A stretch of DNA of 5,201 nt from NCBI GenBank assembly GCA_001797845.1, contig MGQN01000001.1, forward strand, positions 55,826 through 61,026, in the 5' to 3' direction. Below are positions 1-5,201 of this stretch, in pieces. Within the stretch, counting starts at the first letter, position 1. Each line of letters opens with the position of its first letter. This DNA is from Deltaproteobacteria bacterium RBG_16_44_11. GTDB taxonomy: Bacteria > Desulfobacterota > Syntrophia > Syntrophales > Smithellaceae. A model generated the notes under the pieces. That model searched no databases and had not been told where the DNA came from. It saw nothing but the letters and a program-made list of their open reading frames with translations. The translations under genes were made by a program, and so were the position numbers.

Positions 1-32
1 AAAAAGGCATTGCGTAAATTTACGCAATGCCT
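1..32 (-). terminator. Rho-independent terminator of the tRNA operon
   Basis: Positions 5-32 form a perfect 28-bp palindrome (arms AGGCATTGCGTAAA and its complement) with no unpaired centre, so the RNA would fold as a stem of about 12 bp with an AAUU loop. On the minus strand the stem is followed directly by a run of T (positions 1-5), the classic intrinsic terminator layout, 8 bases beyond the CCA end of tRNA-Lys. On the plus strand a T-run also follows after a short gap (37-41), so the site could stop transcription arriving from the left as well. Confidence 0.88.
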
Positions 33-40
33 CGTATTTT

Positions 41-116
41 TGGTGAGCCCTGTCGGGGTCGAACCGACAACCTACTGATTAAGAGTCAGTTGCTCTACCA
101 GCTGAGCTAAGGGCCC
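41..116 (-). tRNA. tRNA-Lys (anticodon CUU)
   Basis: The minus strand folds into a full cloverleaf of 76 nt including an encoded CCA (41-43). The acceptor stem is GGGCCCT with AGGGCTC (one G-U pair), the D stem GCTC/GAGC, the anticodon stem ACTGA/TCAGT with loop CTCTTAA, and the T stem GTCGG/CCGAC. The anticodon CTT reads the lysine codon AAG, and the discriminator base is A. It is the last gene of the tRNA operon, separated from tRNA-Arg(UCG) by a 167-bp spacer and followed by the terminator. Confidence 0.97.
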
Positions 117-121
117 TCAAA

Positions 122-242
122 GAACTGCTGAAAAAAACCCACCTGCTTCGTTACCCTCAATATTCGTCGTTGCTACGTACATTTAGTACGCCTCACTCCT
201 CATATCTTCGGAAGCCTTGCATCTGGCTTTTTTGAACAGTCC
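122..242. repeat. Imperfect palindromic element in tRNA spacer (REP/MITE-like)
   Basis: This 121-bp block is an inverted repeat centred near position 183. The outer ends are ACTG (124-127) and CAGT (237-240). Inside them an A7 tract faces a T6 tract, then CCCACCTGC faces GCATCTGGC with an internal mismatch. The centre is a perfect hairpin CGTAC-ATTTA-GTACG (176-190). No open reading frame lies inside. The layout is that of a non-coding palindromic dispersed repeat. It resembles palindromes I recall from deltaproteobacterial genomes, but a single window cannot show that it is multicopy. On both strands the GC-rich inner stem is followed by a T-run, so it may also act as a weak two-way terminator. 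Confidence 0.6.
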
Positions 243-283
243 TTATTAAATTGGATTAAAAAAACAACCCAATATATTCTTTC

Positions 284-360
284 TGGTACGCCCGGTAGGA
301 TTCGAACCTACGACCAACAGATTCGAAGTCTGCGACTCTATCCAGCTGAGCTACGGGCGC
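284..360 (-). tRNA. tRNA-Arg (anticodon UCG)
   Basis: The minus strand gives a complete 77-nt cloverleaf including an encoded CCA (284-286). The acceptor stem is GCGCCCG with CGGGCGT, so the first pair is G1-U72. The D stem is GCTC/GAGT, the anticodon stem GCAGA/TCTGT with loop CTTCGAA, and the T stem GTAGG/CCTAC. The anticodon TCG reads the arginine codon CGA. The gene lies 14 bp after tRNA-His in the same direction. Its 5' half is almost the same as that of tRNA-Arg(UCU) in this operon, which suggests a shared origin. Confidence 0.97.
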
Positions 361-374
361 ACAATTTATATATA

Positions 375-452
375 TGGGGTGAGTGAAGGGATTTGAACCC
401 TCGGCCTCCGGGGCCACAACCCGGCACTCTAACCAACTGAGCTACACCCACC
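375..452 (-). tRNA. tRNA-His (anticodon GUG)
   Basis: The minus strand gives a 78-nt cloverleaf counting the encoded CCA (375-377) and the extra 5' base. The acceptor stem is GTGGGTG with CACTCAC. The anticodon stem CCGGG/CCCGG carries loop TTGTGGC, anticodon GTG. The T stem is GAGGG/CCCTT. The histidine identity mark is present: an additional G at position -1 (base 452) opposite a C discriminator (base 378). Spacing to the flanking tRNA-Arg genes is 10 and 14 bp, so the three are surely cotranscribed. Confidence 0.97.
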
Positions 453-462
453 ATTTTTACTT

Positions 463-539
<77 letters not shown>

Positions 540-573
540 AAATATTAAATCCTATCCATAAAAAAGACTTAGC

Positions 574-602
574 CTATTATCTTCTCTTCTGTTATTTGTC
601 AA
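574..602 (-). promoter_or_regulatory. Sigma-70 type promoter of the tRNA operon
   Basis: On the minus strand a consensus -35 box TTGACA (597-602) is followed by a -10 region readable as GATAAT (576-581, spacer 15) or TAATAG (574-579, spacer 17). Transcription would start near 567, giving a leader of roughly 28 nt before tRNA-Arg(UCU). The box lies only 26 bp after the stop codon of the upstream secreted-protein gene. The perfect -35 box and the position fit a strong stable-RNA promoter. No start-site data are available. Confidence 0.6.
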
Positions 603-627
603 GATCAAATGCTGTGGGAGTTACGTA

Positions 628-2301
628 TTATTTAACATAACCGGCGATACCGTCAAATCTGTATCCCTTTTTTCTTATATTCGACGTTCTGGAATCCGTT
701 GAATAAAAATAACCTCCGGCTGCCGGATTATACCAGCGATAAAGTTCTCGAGTATTGGTCATCTTTGATGTCGCAATATTGCCTAACGAACCTTCAAATA
801 TATACCCCTGAAGTTTTTTTGAGCTTCCTGTCTGGTCATGATGATAAAAGTGGCCCTGCTTTTGCGGATTATACCAGCGATAAAAACTAGTTGTGCCCGG
901 AGTGCCCGGTGCGAAGAGCCGAAAAGCGATTCCTTCTTTTACATAAGAATTTTGTCTGAGTTTCTCCGCGTCCGCCTGAGGATTTGCCGTAAACAAATAA
1001 TCCGAGCCTCTGGAATAACGGAAAATATCAATATCTTTCAGCACAGCATCGGAGATCACTTCCACAAATACCTCAACCATACCATCACCGCCATTAGCAG
1101 TGAATTTAATATCATCAGTGTAATACCCGGGGGAAAGTTGCCCTGCATTAAAAGTAACTCTGAGATAGTTAGTTTGAGTGGTTGTCGTTCCGGAAGTAGG
1201 CACAACGGATATTCTGCCCGCGGGCACACGCGTCATGCTTTTCCCCAGTATTTTCACTCCCTCAAAAACAAGACGGCTGTCTTTACCCGATATCGTAAGA
1301 AGATGAGGACCGTCTGCCAGCCCTTCCGCAACCAGTAATTCACCTTTCTTTTCTTTTAACTCCGTAATCCGGTTACGAGTGTCAATTAACCTCTCATCAA
1401 GATATATGTTGAGATTACTTTCATCGGAGTATGTCACCAGATAGAGACATACCCCTGTTCCTTGAAAACGAAACTTAATGAGGCTTTCACCTTCCGCGCC
1501 CGATGGGTAACCTTCATTTTCCACCCATTTTCCCGTTAACTCCATCATATCTTTTAGATGTGGGGGAACGGCGTAAACTCCGCTGCTGCGCACGTCATCA
1601 TTGATAAACGATACATATCTGCCGTTCTTGAAATCGGCCGGGGATTCATTGCGCTTAGGTTTCTGCGCTGCTACCGACCAATTTAACAGCTCCTTGCCCT
1701 TGTTGGTCAGCATTATTTTTTTGGAAACAGTTTTACCCGGAGAAACACTCCCCATATCCAATCTCACCGGATTTAGATTTATCAAGGCCGCTTCCTGAGT
1801 AGAAGCTATGGAAAACGTGACAAAAATCGTTCTGTGACCGCCTGTAGAAGTAATTTTAATTGCTTCTTTATGCGTTCCTTCCGGCAGTCTCTTTGCGCAA
1901 ATAAGTTTATCAGTTTCATTTTCGAGCATCATTTCGACAAAATAAAACGCAACTCCAGAGCTATTTTCATTTTGTTGAGATTCAGCAGAAAGTAAACGAA
2001 CTTCAATCCTTAAATAATCAGCTCTTTTCTCTATTGCGGTCGCCAGCTTCGTGCCTTCCTGCACCATCCAGCCCTGCGGTCCGCTTGTTGACCATTCTAA
2101 TACACCGGAACCCATATTTTTTAATGTAAATGATTCCGCGCCAGCTTGTCCGGGAACGATTGTTCCCAAATTAACCTCCCGCGGCGTTATTAATAACACC
2201 GGTTGTAAAAGCTCTTCGATGTCACTTGCCGTGGCAGAAATTGGAAAAATTATCAGCGTAGCAACAACAATGAAAATAAAATACTTCTTTATCGCCAACA
2301 T
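628..2301 (-). CDS. Secreted multi-domain protein with ASH-like, CBM-like and DUF5648 repeats
   Basis: The protein has 557 residues and no recognised enzyme motif. I chose ATG at 2301 because AAAGAGG (2307-2313) sits 5 nt upstream and the protein then opens with a clean signal peptide: KK, a hydrophobic core at residues 7-21 and a likely cut after A-T-A (23-25). The in-frame TTG at 2349 would add 16 residues before it. After the signal come two Ig-like ASH-type modules (about 35-165 and 173-210), each with an LG.V/I.PG...L.N.G..L.W pattern. Next is a galactose-binding or CBM-like beta sandwich (about 227-357; FQGTGV at 279, GLADGPH at 327), then a BACON-like module (about 360-418; LSPGYYTDDI). 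Last are three repeats of DUF5648 type (425-557), the final two carrying YRWYNP and FY. The domain set suggests an exported binding or surface protein, possibly for carbohydrate, but its ligand is unknown. No partner gene is adjacent. Confidence 0.88.
   Translation of the reverse strand: MLAIKKYFIFIVVATLIIFPISATASDIEELLQPVLLITPREVNLGTIVPGQAGAESFTLKNMGSGVLEWSTSGPQGWMVQEGTKLATAIEKRADYLRIEVRLLSAESQQNENSSGVAFYFVEMMLENETDKLICAKRLPEGTHKEAIKITSTGGHRTIFVTFSIASTQEAALINLNPVRLDMGSVSPGKTVSKKIMLTNKGKELLNWSVAAQKPKRNESPADFKNGRYVSFINDDVRSSGVYAVPPHLKDMMELTGKWVENEGYPSGAEGESLIKFRFQGTGVCLYLVTYSDESNLNIYLDERLIDTRNRITELKEKKGELLVAEGLADGPHLLTISGKDSRLVFEGVKILGKSMTRVPAGRISVVPTSGTTTTQTNYLRVTFNAGQLSPGYYTDDIKFTANGGDGMVEVFVEVISDAVLKDIDIFRYSRGSDYLFTANPQADAEKLRQNSYVKEGIAFRLFAPGTPGTTSFYRWYNPQKQGHFYHHDQTGSSKKLQGYIFEGSLGNIATSKMTNTRELYRWYNPAAGGYFYSTDSRTSNIRKKGYRFDGIAGYVK
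724..884 (-). repeat. In-frame 20-bp direct repeat within the DUF5648 repeats
   Basis: The same 20 bases (starting CGGATTATACC on the plus strand) occur at 724-743 and 865-884, exactly 141 bp or 47 codons apart. They encode the YRWYNP core of the last two DUF5648-type repeats on the minus strand. The sequence between the two copies matches only at the protein level, so the repeats are related units whose core codons have stayed identical. Confidence 0.8.
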
Positions 2302-2464
2302 ACATACCTCTTTAAAAAATGACTTATTGACTACTAGCCCAAAGATCAAATTTTAGCAACTGTTTTGAAACTATGGGCCGGTTTACAGGGGAAAGTTAAT
2401 TTACGAATTTCCTATTTATCTTTTGGTAATCATTGCACTAAAAGAGATAGTTAGCTCAAAATAC

Positions 2465-2492
2465 TTGACATGCCCCGCAAACAAGATGTAAC
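2465..2492 (+). promoter_or_regulatory. Probable dprA promoter
   Basis: A consensus -35 box TTGACA (2465-2470) is followed after 16 bp by TGTAAC (2487-2492), which matches TATAAT at four of six positions. Transcription would start near 2499, leaving a leader of about 70 nt before the dprA start codon. The site lies in the 268-bp gap between the two divergent genes. I found no equally good promoter on the minus strand for the secreted-protein gene. A second weaker box, TTGACT at 2511, lacks a convincing -10 partner. Confidence 0.5.
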
Positions 2493-2526
2493 TTGCGCTC
2501 ACTTTTTCGCTTGACTCCCAATCCGG

Positions 2527-2573
2527 TGAGAGGAGTTTAATCTTTGCGCTCCCGATTAAAATATTACCTATGA
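2527..2573 (+). promoter_or_regulatory. dprA leader: strong Shine-Dalgarno and possible 9-codon minicistron
   Basis: The dprA ATG at 2570 has no Shine-Dalgarno sequence next to it. The only strong one, GAGAGGAG, lies at 2527-2534, about 35 nt upstream. Nine bases after it a TTG (2544) opens a nine-codon frame (residues MRSRLKYYL). Its TGA (2571-2573) overlaps the dprA start as ATGA, the usual layout for coupled translation. An alternative is that dprA itself starts upstream at a non-standard ATC (2540), which is in frame and 5 nt from the Shine-Dalgarno. It could also start at ATG with a weak site. Confidence 0.35.
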
Positions 2574-3703
2574 TGCAAGATAATCTAAAATACTGGATAG
2601 CTTTGAAATCAATTGCGGGAATCGGCAATACTGCATTTTTTGCCCTTTTTGACAGGTTCGGCTCTATTGAGGCTGTCTTTTCCGCCTCTGCCGGCGAATT
2701 GACAACAACTCCCGGTATCAACAAAAAAAGCGCAACAGCGATCGCCGGTTTTAAAGGATGGGTAAAAATCCGGCGCGACCTTGATATAATTGATAAAGCC
2801 GGCATTAAGATTATTACTCATCTGAATGAACTTTATCCCGCAAACCTTATCAATGTTTATGACCGGCCGGCGTTTCTCTATGTGAGGGGAAATCTAAAAA
2901 AAGATGATATTAACATAGCAATAGTAGGTTCCAGGCTGGCCAGCACTTACGGAAAATATACAACGGAAAAAATCAGCCGAGAACTCGCGTACAAAGGCAC
3001 GACCATTGTCAGCGGAATGGCGCGTGGCATTGATTCTGCTGCGCACCGGGGAGCGCTTGCCGCACAAGGACGAACCATTGCCGTTCTAGGAAGTGGATTG
3101 GATATTGTTTATCCGCCGGAAAACAAAAAACTGTTTGATACTATCATTGAAAACGGCGCGGCTATTTCTGAATTCCCCCTGGGCACACCGCCGCGTTCAA
3201 ACAATTTCCCGGCACGTAATCGCATCATTAGCGGTATGTCCTATGGTGTTCTGGTAGTGGAAGCAGGCGAAAAAAGCGGTTCTCTTATTACAGCAAGGCT
3301 TGCTTTAGAACAAGGAAGGGAAGTTTTTGCCGTTCCGGGCAACATTGATGCATCAGTTTCGCGTGGAACCAACAAATTGATTAAGCAGGGAGCAAAATTA
3401 ATTGAAAATGCCGATGACATTTTGGAAGAAATTTTTCCTCAACTCGAAAGAGCAAAGGCGATTAATGCTCTGCCTTTTTCCAAGACGCAAGCAGAACCGG
3501 TTAAAAAATACGAAAATTTAAATAAAATTGAAAAAAAGATTATAGAGTTCATCTCCGGCAGACATATTCATGTTGATGAGCTTATTTCTGCTACAGGATT
3601 ATCGCCTGCTGACATGTTAAGTGCCTTAATGTCCATGGAACTAAAAGGACTCATAACACAACACCCGGGAAAGTTTTTTTCCCTGAAACAATCACGGGTA
3701 TGA
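2570..3703 (+). CDS. dprA: DNA processing protein DprA (Smf)
   Basis: DprA binds incoming single-stranded DNA in the cytoplasm, shields it and loads RecA during natural transformation; it is also widespread in bacteria not known to be competent. The protein is 377 residues, a normal full length. An N-terminal helix-hairpin-helix or SAM-like region (about 8-60, with AGIGN and TPGINKKSA) precedes the DprA Rossmann core (about 85-288). The core shows VGSR (119-122), SGMARGID (148-155), LGSGLD (173-178), FPARNRII (213-220), SGSLITA (236-242) and VPGN (255-258). A C-terminal winged helix follows (about 317-371; LNKIEKKII, VDELISATGLS). Two ATG codons stand in tandem (2570, 2573) and the local ribosome site is weak. 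The gene diverges from the secreted-protein gene and is followed by topA after 160 bp, a common order in deltaproteobacteria. The stop codon lies inside a long hairpin. Confidence 0.96.
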   Translation: MMQDNLKYWIALKSIAGIGNTAFFALFDRFGSIEAVFSASAGELTTTPGINKKSATAIAGFKGWVKIRRDLDIIDKAGIKIITHLNELYPANLINVYDRPAFLYVRGNLKKDDINIAIVGSRLASTYGKYTTEKISRELAYKGTTIVSGMARGIDSAAHRGALAAQGRTIAVLGSGLDIVYPPENKKLFDTIIENGAAISEFPLGTPPRSNNFPARNRIISGMSYGVLVVEAGEKSGSLITARLALEQGREVFAVPGNIDASVSRGTNKLIKQGAKLIENADDILEEIFPQLERAKAINALPFSKTQAEPVKKYENLNKIEKKIIEFISGRHIHVDELISATGLSPADMLSALMSMELKGLITQHPGKFFSLKQSRV

Positions 3704-3755
3704 AGCCCAAAGCTCGCTTTGGGCTTCATACCCTCCGCTTTGCGGGATTGTTCAA
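3684..3755. repeat. Structured inverted repeat over the dprA stop codon
   Basis: The main hairpin is a perfect 17-18 bp stem from 3696 to 3733 (GGGTATGAAGCCCAAAG, loop CTCG, then the complement). Right after it lies a small hairpin CCGC-TTT-GCGG (3735-3745). Both are enclosed by outer arms AACAATC (3687-3693) and GATTGTT (3746-3752). The dprA stop TGA (3701-3703) is inside the main stem, so the last few DprA codons belong to the element. No T-run follows the stem, so it is not a standard intrinsic terminator. It may be a REP-like repeat, an mRNA 3'-end stabiliser or a rho-assisted pause site. Confidence 0.65.
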
Positions 3756-3811
3756 CTTACCAATTTTCTTACACTTCGTTAAGGAAATGGGAGTTTCACG
3801 AATAAATTTTC

Positions 3812-3840
3812 TTTACAAATTTAATTCTGTCATTTATACG
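3812..3840 (+). promoter_or_regulatory. Probable topA promoter
   Basis: TTTACA (3812-3817) and TATACG (3835-3840) stand 17 bp apart and match the sigma-70 boxes at five and four of six positions. Transcription would begin near 3847, only a few bases before the AAGGAG ribosome site of topA, so the leader would be very short. The strong hairpin upstream would insulate it from dprA. topA is supercoiling-controlled in several bacteria, but nothing in this sequence proves that here. Confidence 0.4.
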
Positions 3841-3863
3841 GTGCGGCGAAATAAGGAGTGTTT

Positions 3864-5201
3864 ATGGCTAATTCATTGATTGTGGTGGAATCCCCCACGA
3901 AGGTTAAAACAATTAAGAAATTTCTCGGCTCCGATTTTAATGTCGTCGCTTCTATGGGTCACATCAAAGATTTGCCCAAAAGCACTCTGGGCATTGATCT
4001 GGAAAAAGATTTCGAACCCACTTATAAAGTGATCGAAGCCAAAAAGAAAACAATTGACGAGTTGAAAAAAGCGGCCCAGACGGCTGAAAATATCTACTTG
4101 GCGCCTGACCCCGACCGCGAAGGAGAAGCCATTGCCTGGCATATTTCCGAACTCATCGACGCCAAAAGCAAAAATATTTACCGCGTTCTTTTTAATGATT
4201 TGACAAAGAAAACCGTTTTGGAGGCCATTAATCATCCTCTAGAGCTAAACTTCGATAAATATGAAGCGCAGCAAACCCGGCGTATTTTGGATCGGCTGGT
4301 TGGCTATCAAATTAGTCCTATTCTCTGGGATAAAGTAAAAAGAGGCTTGAGCGCAGGACGCGTGCAATCAGTCGCGGTGCGCATGATTTGCGAAAGAGAA
4401 GATAAAATAAACAAATTTGTGCCGGAAGAATATTGGAATCTTCTGGCACAGTTTGAAGGCAGCAATCCTCCTATCTTTGAAGCAAAACTATTAAAGATCG
4501 ATGGGAAAAAGGCAAGGGTTGTCAACGGCGAACAAGCGGCGCAGCTTGCCGACACGCTGAAAAAGTCAACTTTCGTTGTCGAAAAGCTGGAAAAAAAGGA
4601 GTTGAGGCGCTCGGCCCTGCCGCCTTTCACCACCAGCAAATTACAGCAGGAAGCATCCCGCTGGCTTAGATTTTCCGCAAAAAAAACCATGATGGTCGCC
4701 CAAAAATTATACGAAGGAATCGAGCTGGGTAGCGAAGGTTCTGTAGGTTTGATCACTTATATGAGAACAGATTCATTTCGGATTGCCGAAGAAGCATTAA
4801 ACGAGGTGCGAAAGTATATCACAGATAACTACTCACCTGATTACCTGCCGCCCAAGCCGCATGCTTATAAAAATTCGCAAAAAGCTCAGGATGCCCACGA
4901 AGCCATCCGGCCGTCGAGCTTGGCTTACAGGCCGCAGGAAATTAAAGAGTACTTATCCAACGATGAATTCAAACTCTATCAGCTAATCTGGAACAGATTT
5001 GTCGCCAGCCAAATGAATCCGGCCATTTTTGATCAAACTACCATTGATATTGCCGGAGCCAATTGTATTTTCCGCGCGCAAGGACAGGTGATGAAATTCG
5101 CGGGCTTCACTATTGTTTATACGGAAGGTAAAGATGAAAAAGATGATGATGAAAAAGAAGAAAACGGCGATTTGGGAAAGCTCTTACCGGAGCTGAAAGA
5201 A
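3864..5201 (+). CDS. topA: DNA topoisomerase I (type IA), 3' end outside window
   Basis: This enzyme relaxes negatively supercoiled DNA by cutting one strand through a 5'-phosphotyrosine and passing the other through. The 446 visible codons are open with no frameshift; the usual length is about 700-900 residues, so the C-terminal part, including any zinc fingers, is missing. The start is ATG with AAGGAG (3853-3858) 5 nt upstream. The TOPRIM domain (about 3-115) has E9 in VVESPTK, H33 in SMGHIKDLP and the metal triad D82, D84, E86 in PDPDREGEA. The type IA core follows: YEAQQTRRILDRLVGY (133-148), GLSAGRVQSVAVR (161-173), the catalytic tyrosine Y299 in GLITYMRTDS with R301, and QDAHEAIRP (342-350) with H345. 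A lysine- and acid-rich stretch at 422-436 looks like a flexible insert. The gene probably has its own promoter. Confidence 0.97.
   Translation, partial: MANSLIVVESPTKVKTIKKFLGSDFNVVASMGHIKDLPKSTLGIDLEKDFEPTYKVIEAKKKTIDELKKAAQTAENIYLAPDPDREGEAIAWHISELIDAKSKNIYRVLFNDLTKKTVLEAINHPLELNFDKYEAQQTRRILDRLVGYQISPILWDKVKRGLSAGRVQSVAVRMICEREDKINKFVPEEYWNLLAQFEGSNPPIFEAKLLKIDGKKARVVNGEQAAQLADTLKKSTFVVEKLEKKELRRSALPPFTTSKLQQEASRWLRFSAKKTMMVAQKLYEGIELGSEGSVGLITYMRTDSFRIAEEALNEVRKYITDNYSPDYLPPKPHAYKNSQKAQDAHEAIRPSSLAYRPQEIKEYLSNDEFKLYQLIWNRFVASQMNPAIFDQTTIDIAGANCIFRAQGQVMKFAGFTIVYTEGKDEKDDDEKEENGDLGKLLPELKE

Noticed and set aside
41..360. Integration scar or attachment site at the tRNA genes
   Set aside because: All four tRNA genes are whole, no partial tRNA copy or integrase is in view, and the spacer palindrome has no visible target duplication.
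838..1338. Open frame of 166 codons on the plus strand
   Set aside because: It is antisense to the secreted-protein gene, has no ribosome site, and its translation lacks any domain pattern. The minus-strand frame has a signal peptide and clear modules.
2302..2349. Longer start (TTG at 2349) for the secreted-protein gene
   Set aside because: It would put 16 residues before a clean signal peptide. The ATG at 2301 has a good Shine-Dalgarno and a typical lysine-rich n-region.
2310..2400. Minus-strand promoter for the secreted-protein gene
   Set aside because: Pairs such as TTGCTA with TAGTAG or TTGATC with TAAGTC have acceptable spacing but poor -10 matches, so I could not choose one.
2416..2821. 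Two minus-strand open frames (129 and 70 codons) over the dprA start
   Set aside because: They overlap the well-supported N-terminal domain of DprA and show no family resemblance.
3873..4756. Two minus-strand open frames (120 and 149 codons) inside topA
   Set aside because: They are antisense to the TOPRIM and core domains of TopA, whose catalytic motifs are intact in the plus frame.

Overview
The window most likely comes from a mesophilic Gram-negative bacterium with moderate GC. A member of the former Deltaproteobacteria (Desulfobacterota, Syntrophaceae-like) is my best guess. This rests on the dprA-topA gene pair, the encoded CCA ends of the tRNAs, a secreted beta-sandwich protein of a style common in those genomes, and a dispersed-type palindrome in a tRNA spacer. 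The assignment is inference; nothing here proves the taxon.

Left part (1-602, minus strand): a four-gene tRNA operon read right to left. It has a promoter at about 574-602, then tRNA-Arg(UCU), tRNA-His(GUG), tRNA-Arg(UCG), a 167-bp spacer filled largely by an imperfect palindromic element, tRNA-Lys(CUU), and a rho-independent terminator built on a perfect 28-bp palindrome. All four tRNAs encode their CCA tail.

Middle part (628-2301, minus strand): one gene for an exported protein of 557 residues. It has a signal peptide, two ASH-like Ig-type modules, a galactose-binding or CBM-like beta sandwich, a BACON-like module and three C-terminal DUF5648-type repeats. It points into the tRNA operon with no visible terminator between them. 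Its upstream region (2302-2569) is shared with the divergent dprA.

Right part (2465-5201, plus strand): dprA (DNA processing protein A, complete) with its own promoter and an unusual leader, a structured inverted repeat that covers the dprA stop codon, a probable topA promoter, and topA (DNA topoisomerase I), which runs off the right edge after 446 codons. These two are housekeeping DNA-metabolism genes: DprA loads RecA on incoming single-stranded DNA, and TopA relaxes negative supercoils.

No mobile-element gene, CRISPR array or defence cassette was found. The less ordinary parts are the secreted repeat protein, the palindromic element inside the tRNA transcript, the leader minicistron before dprA and the hairpin element at the dprA 3' end.
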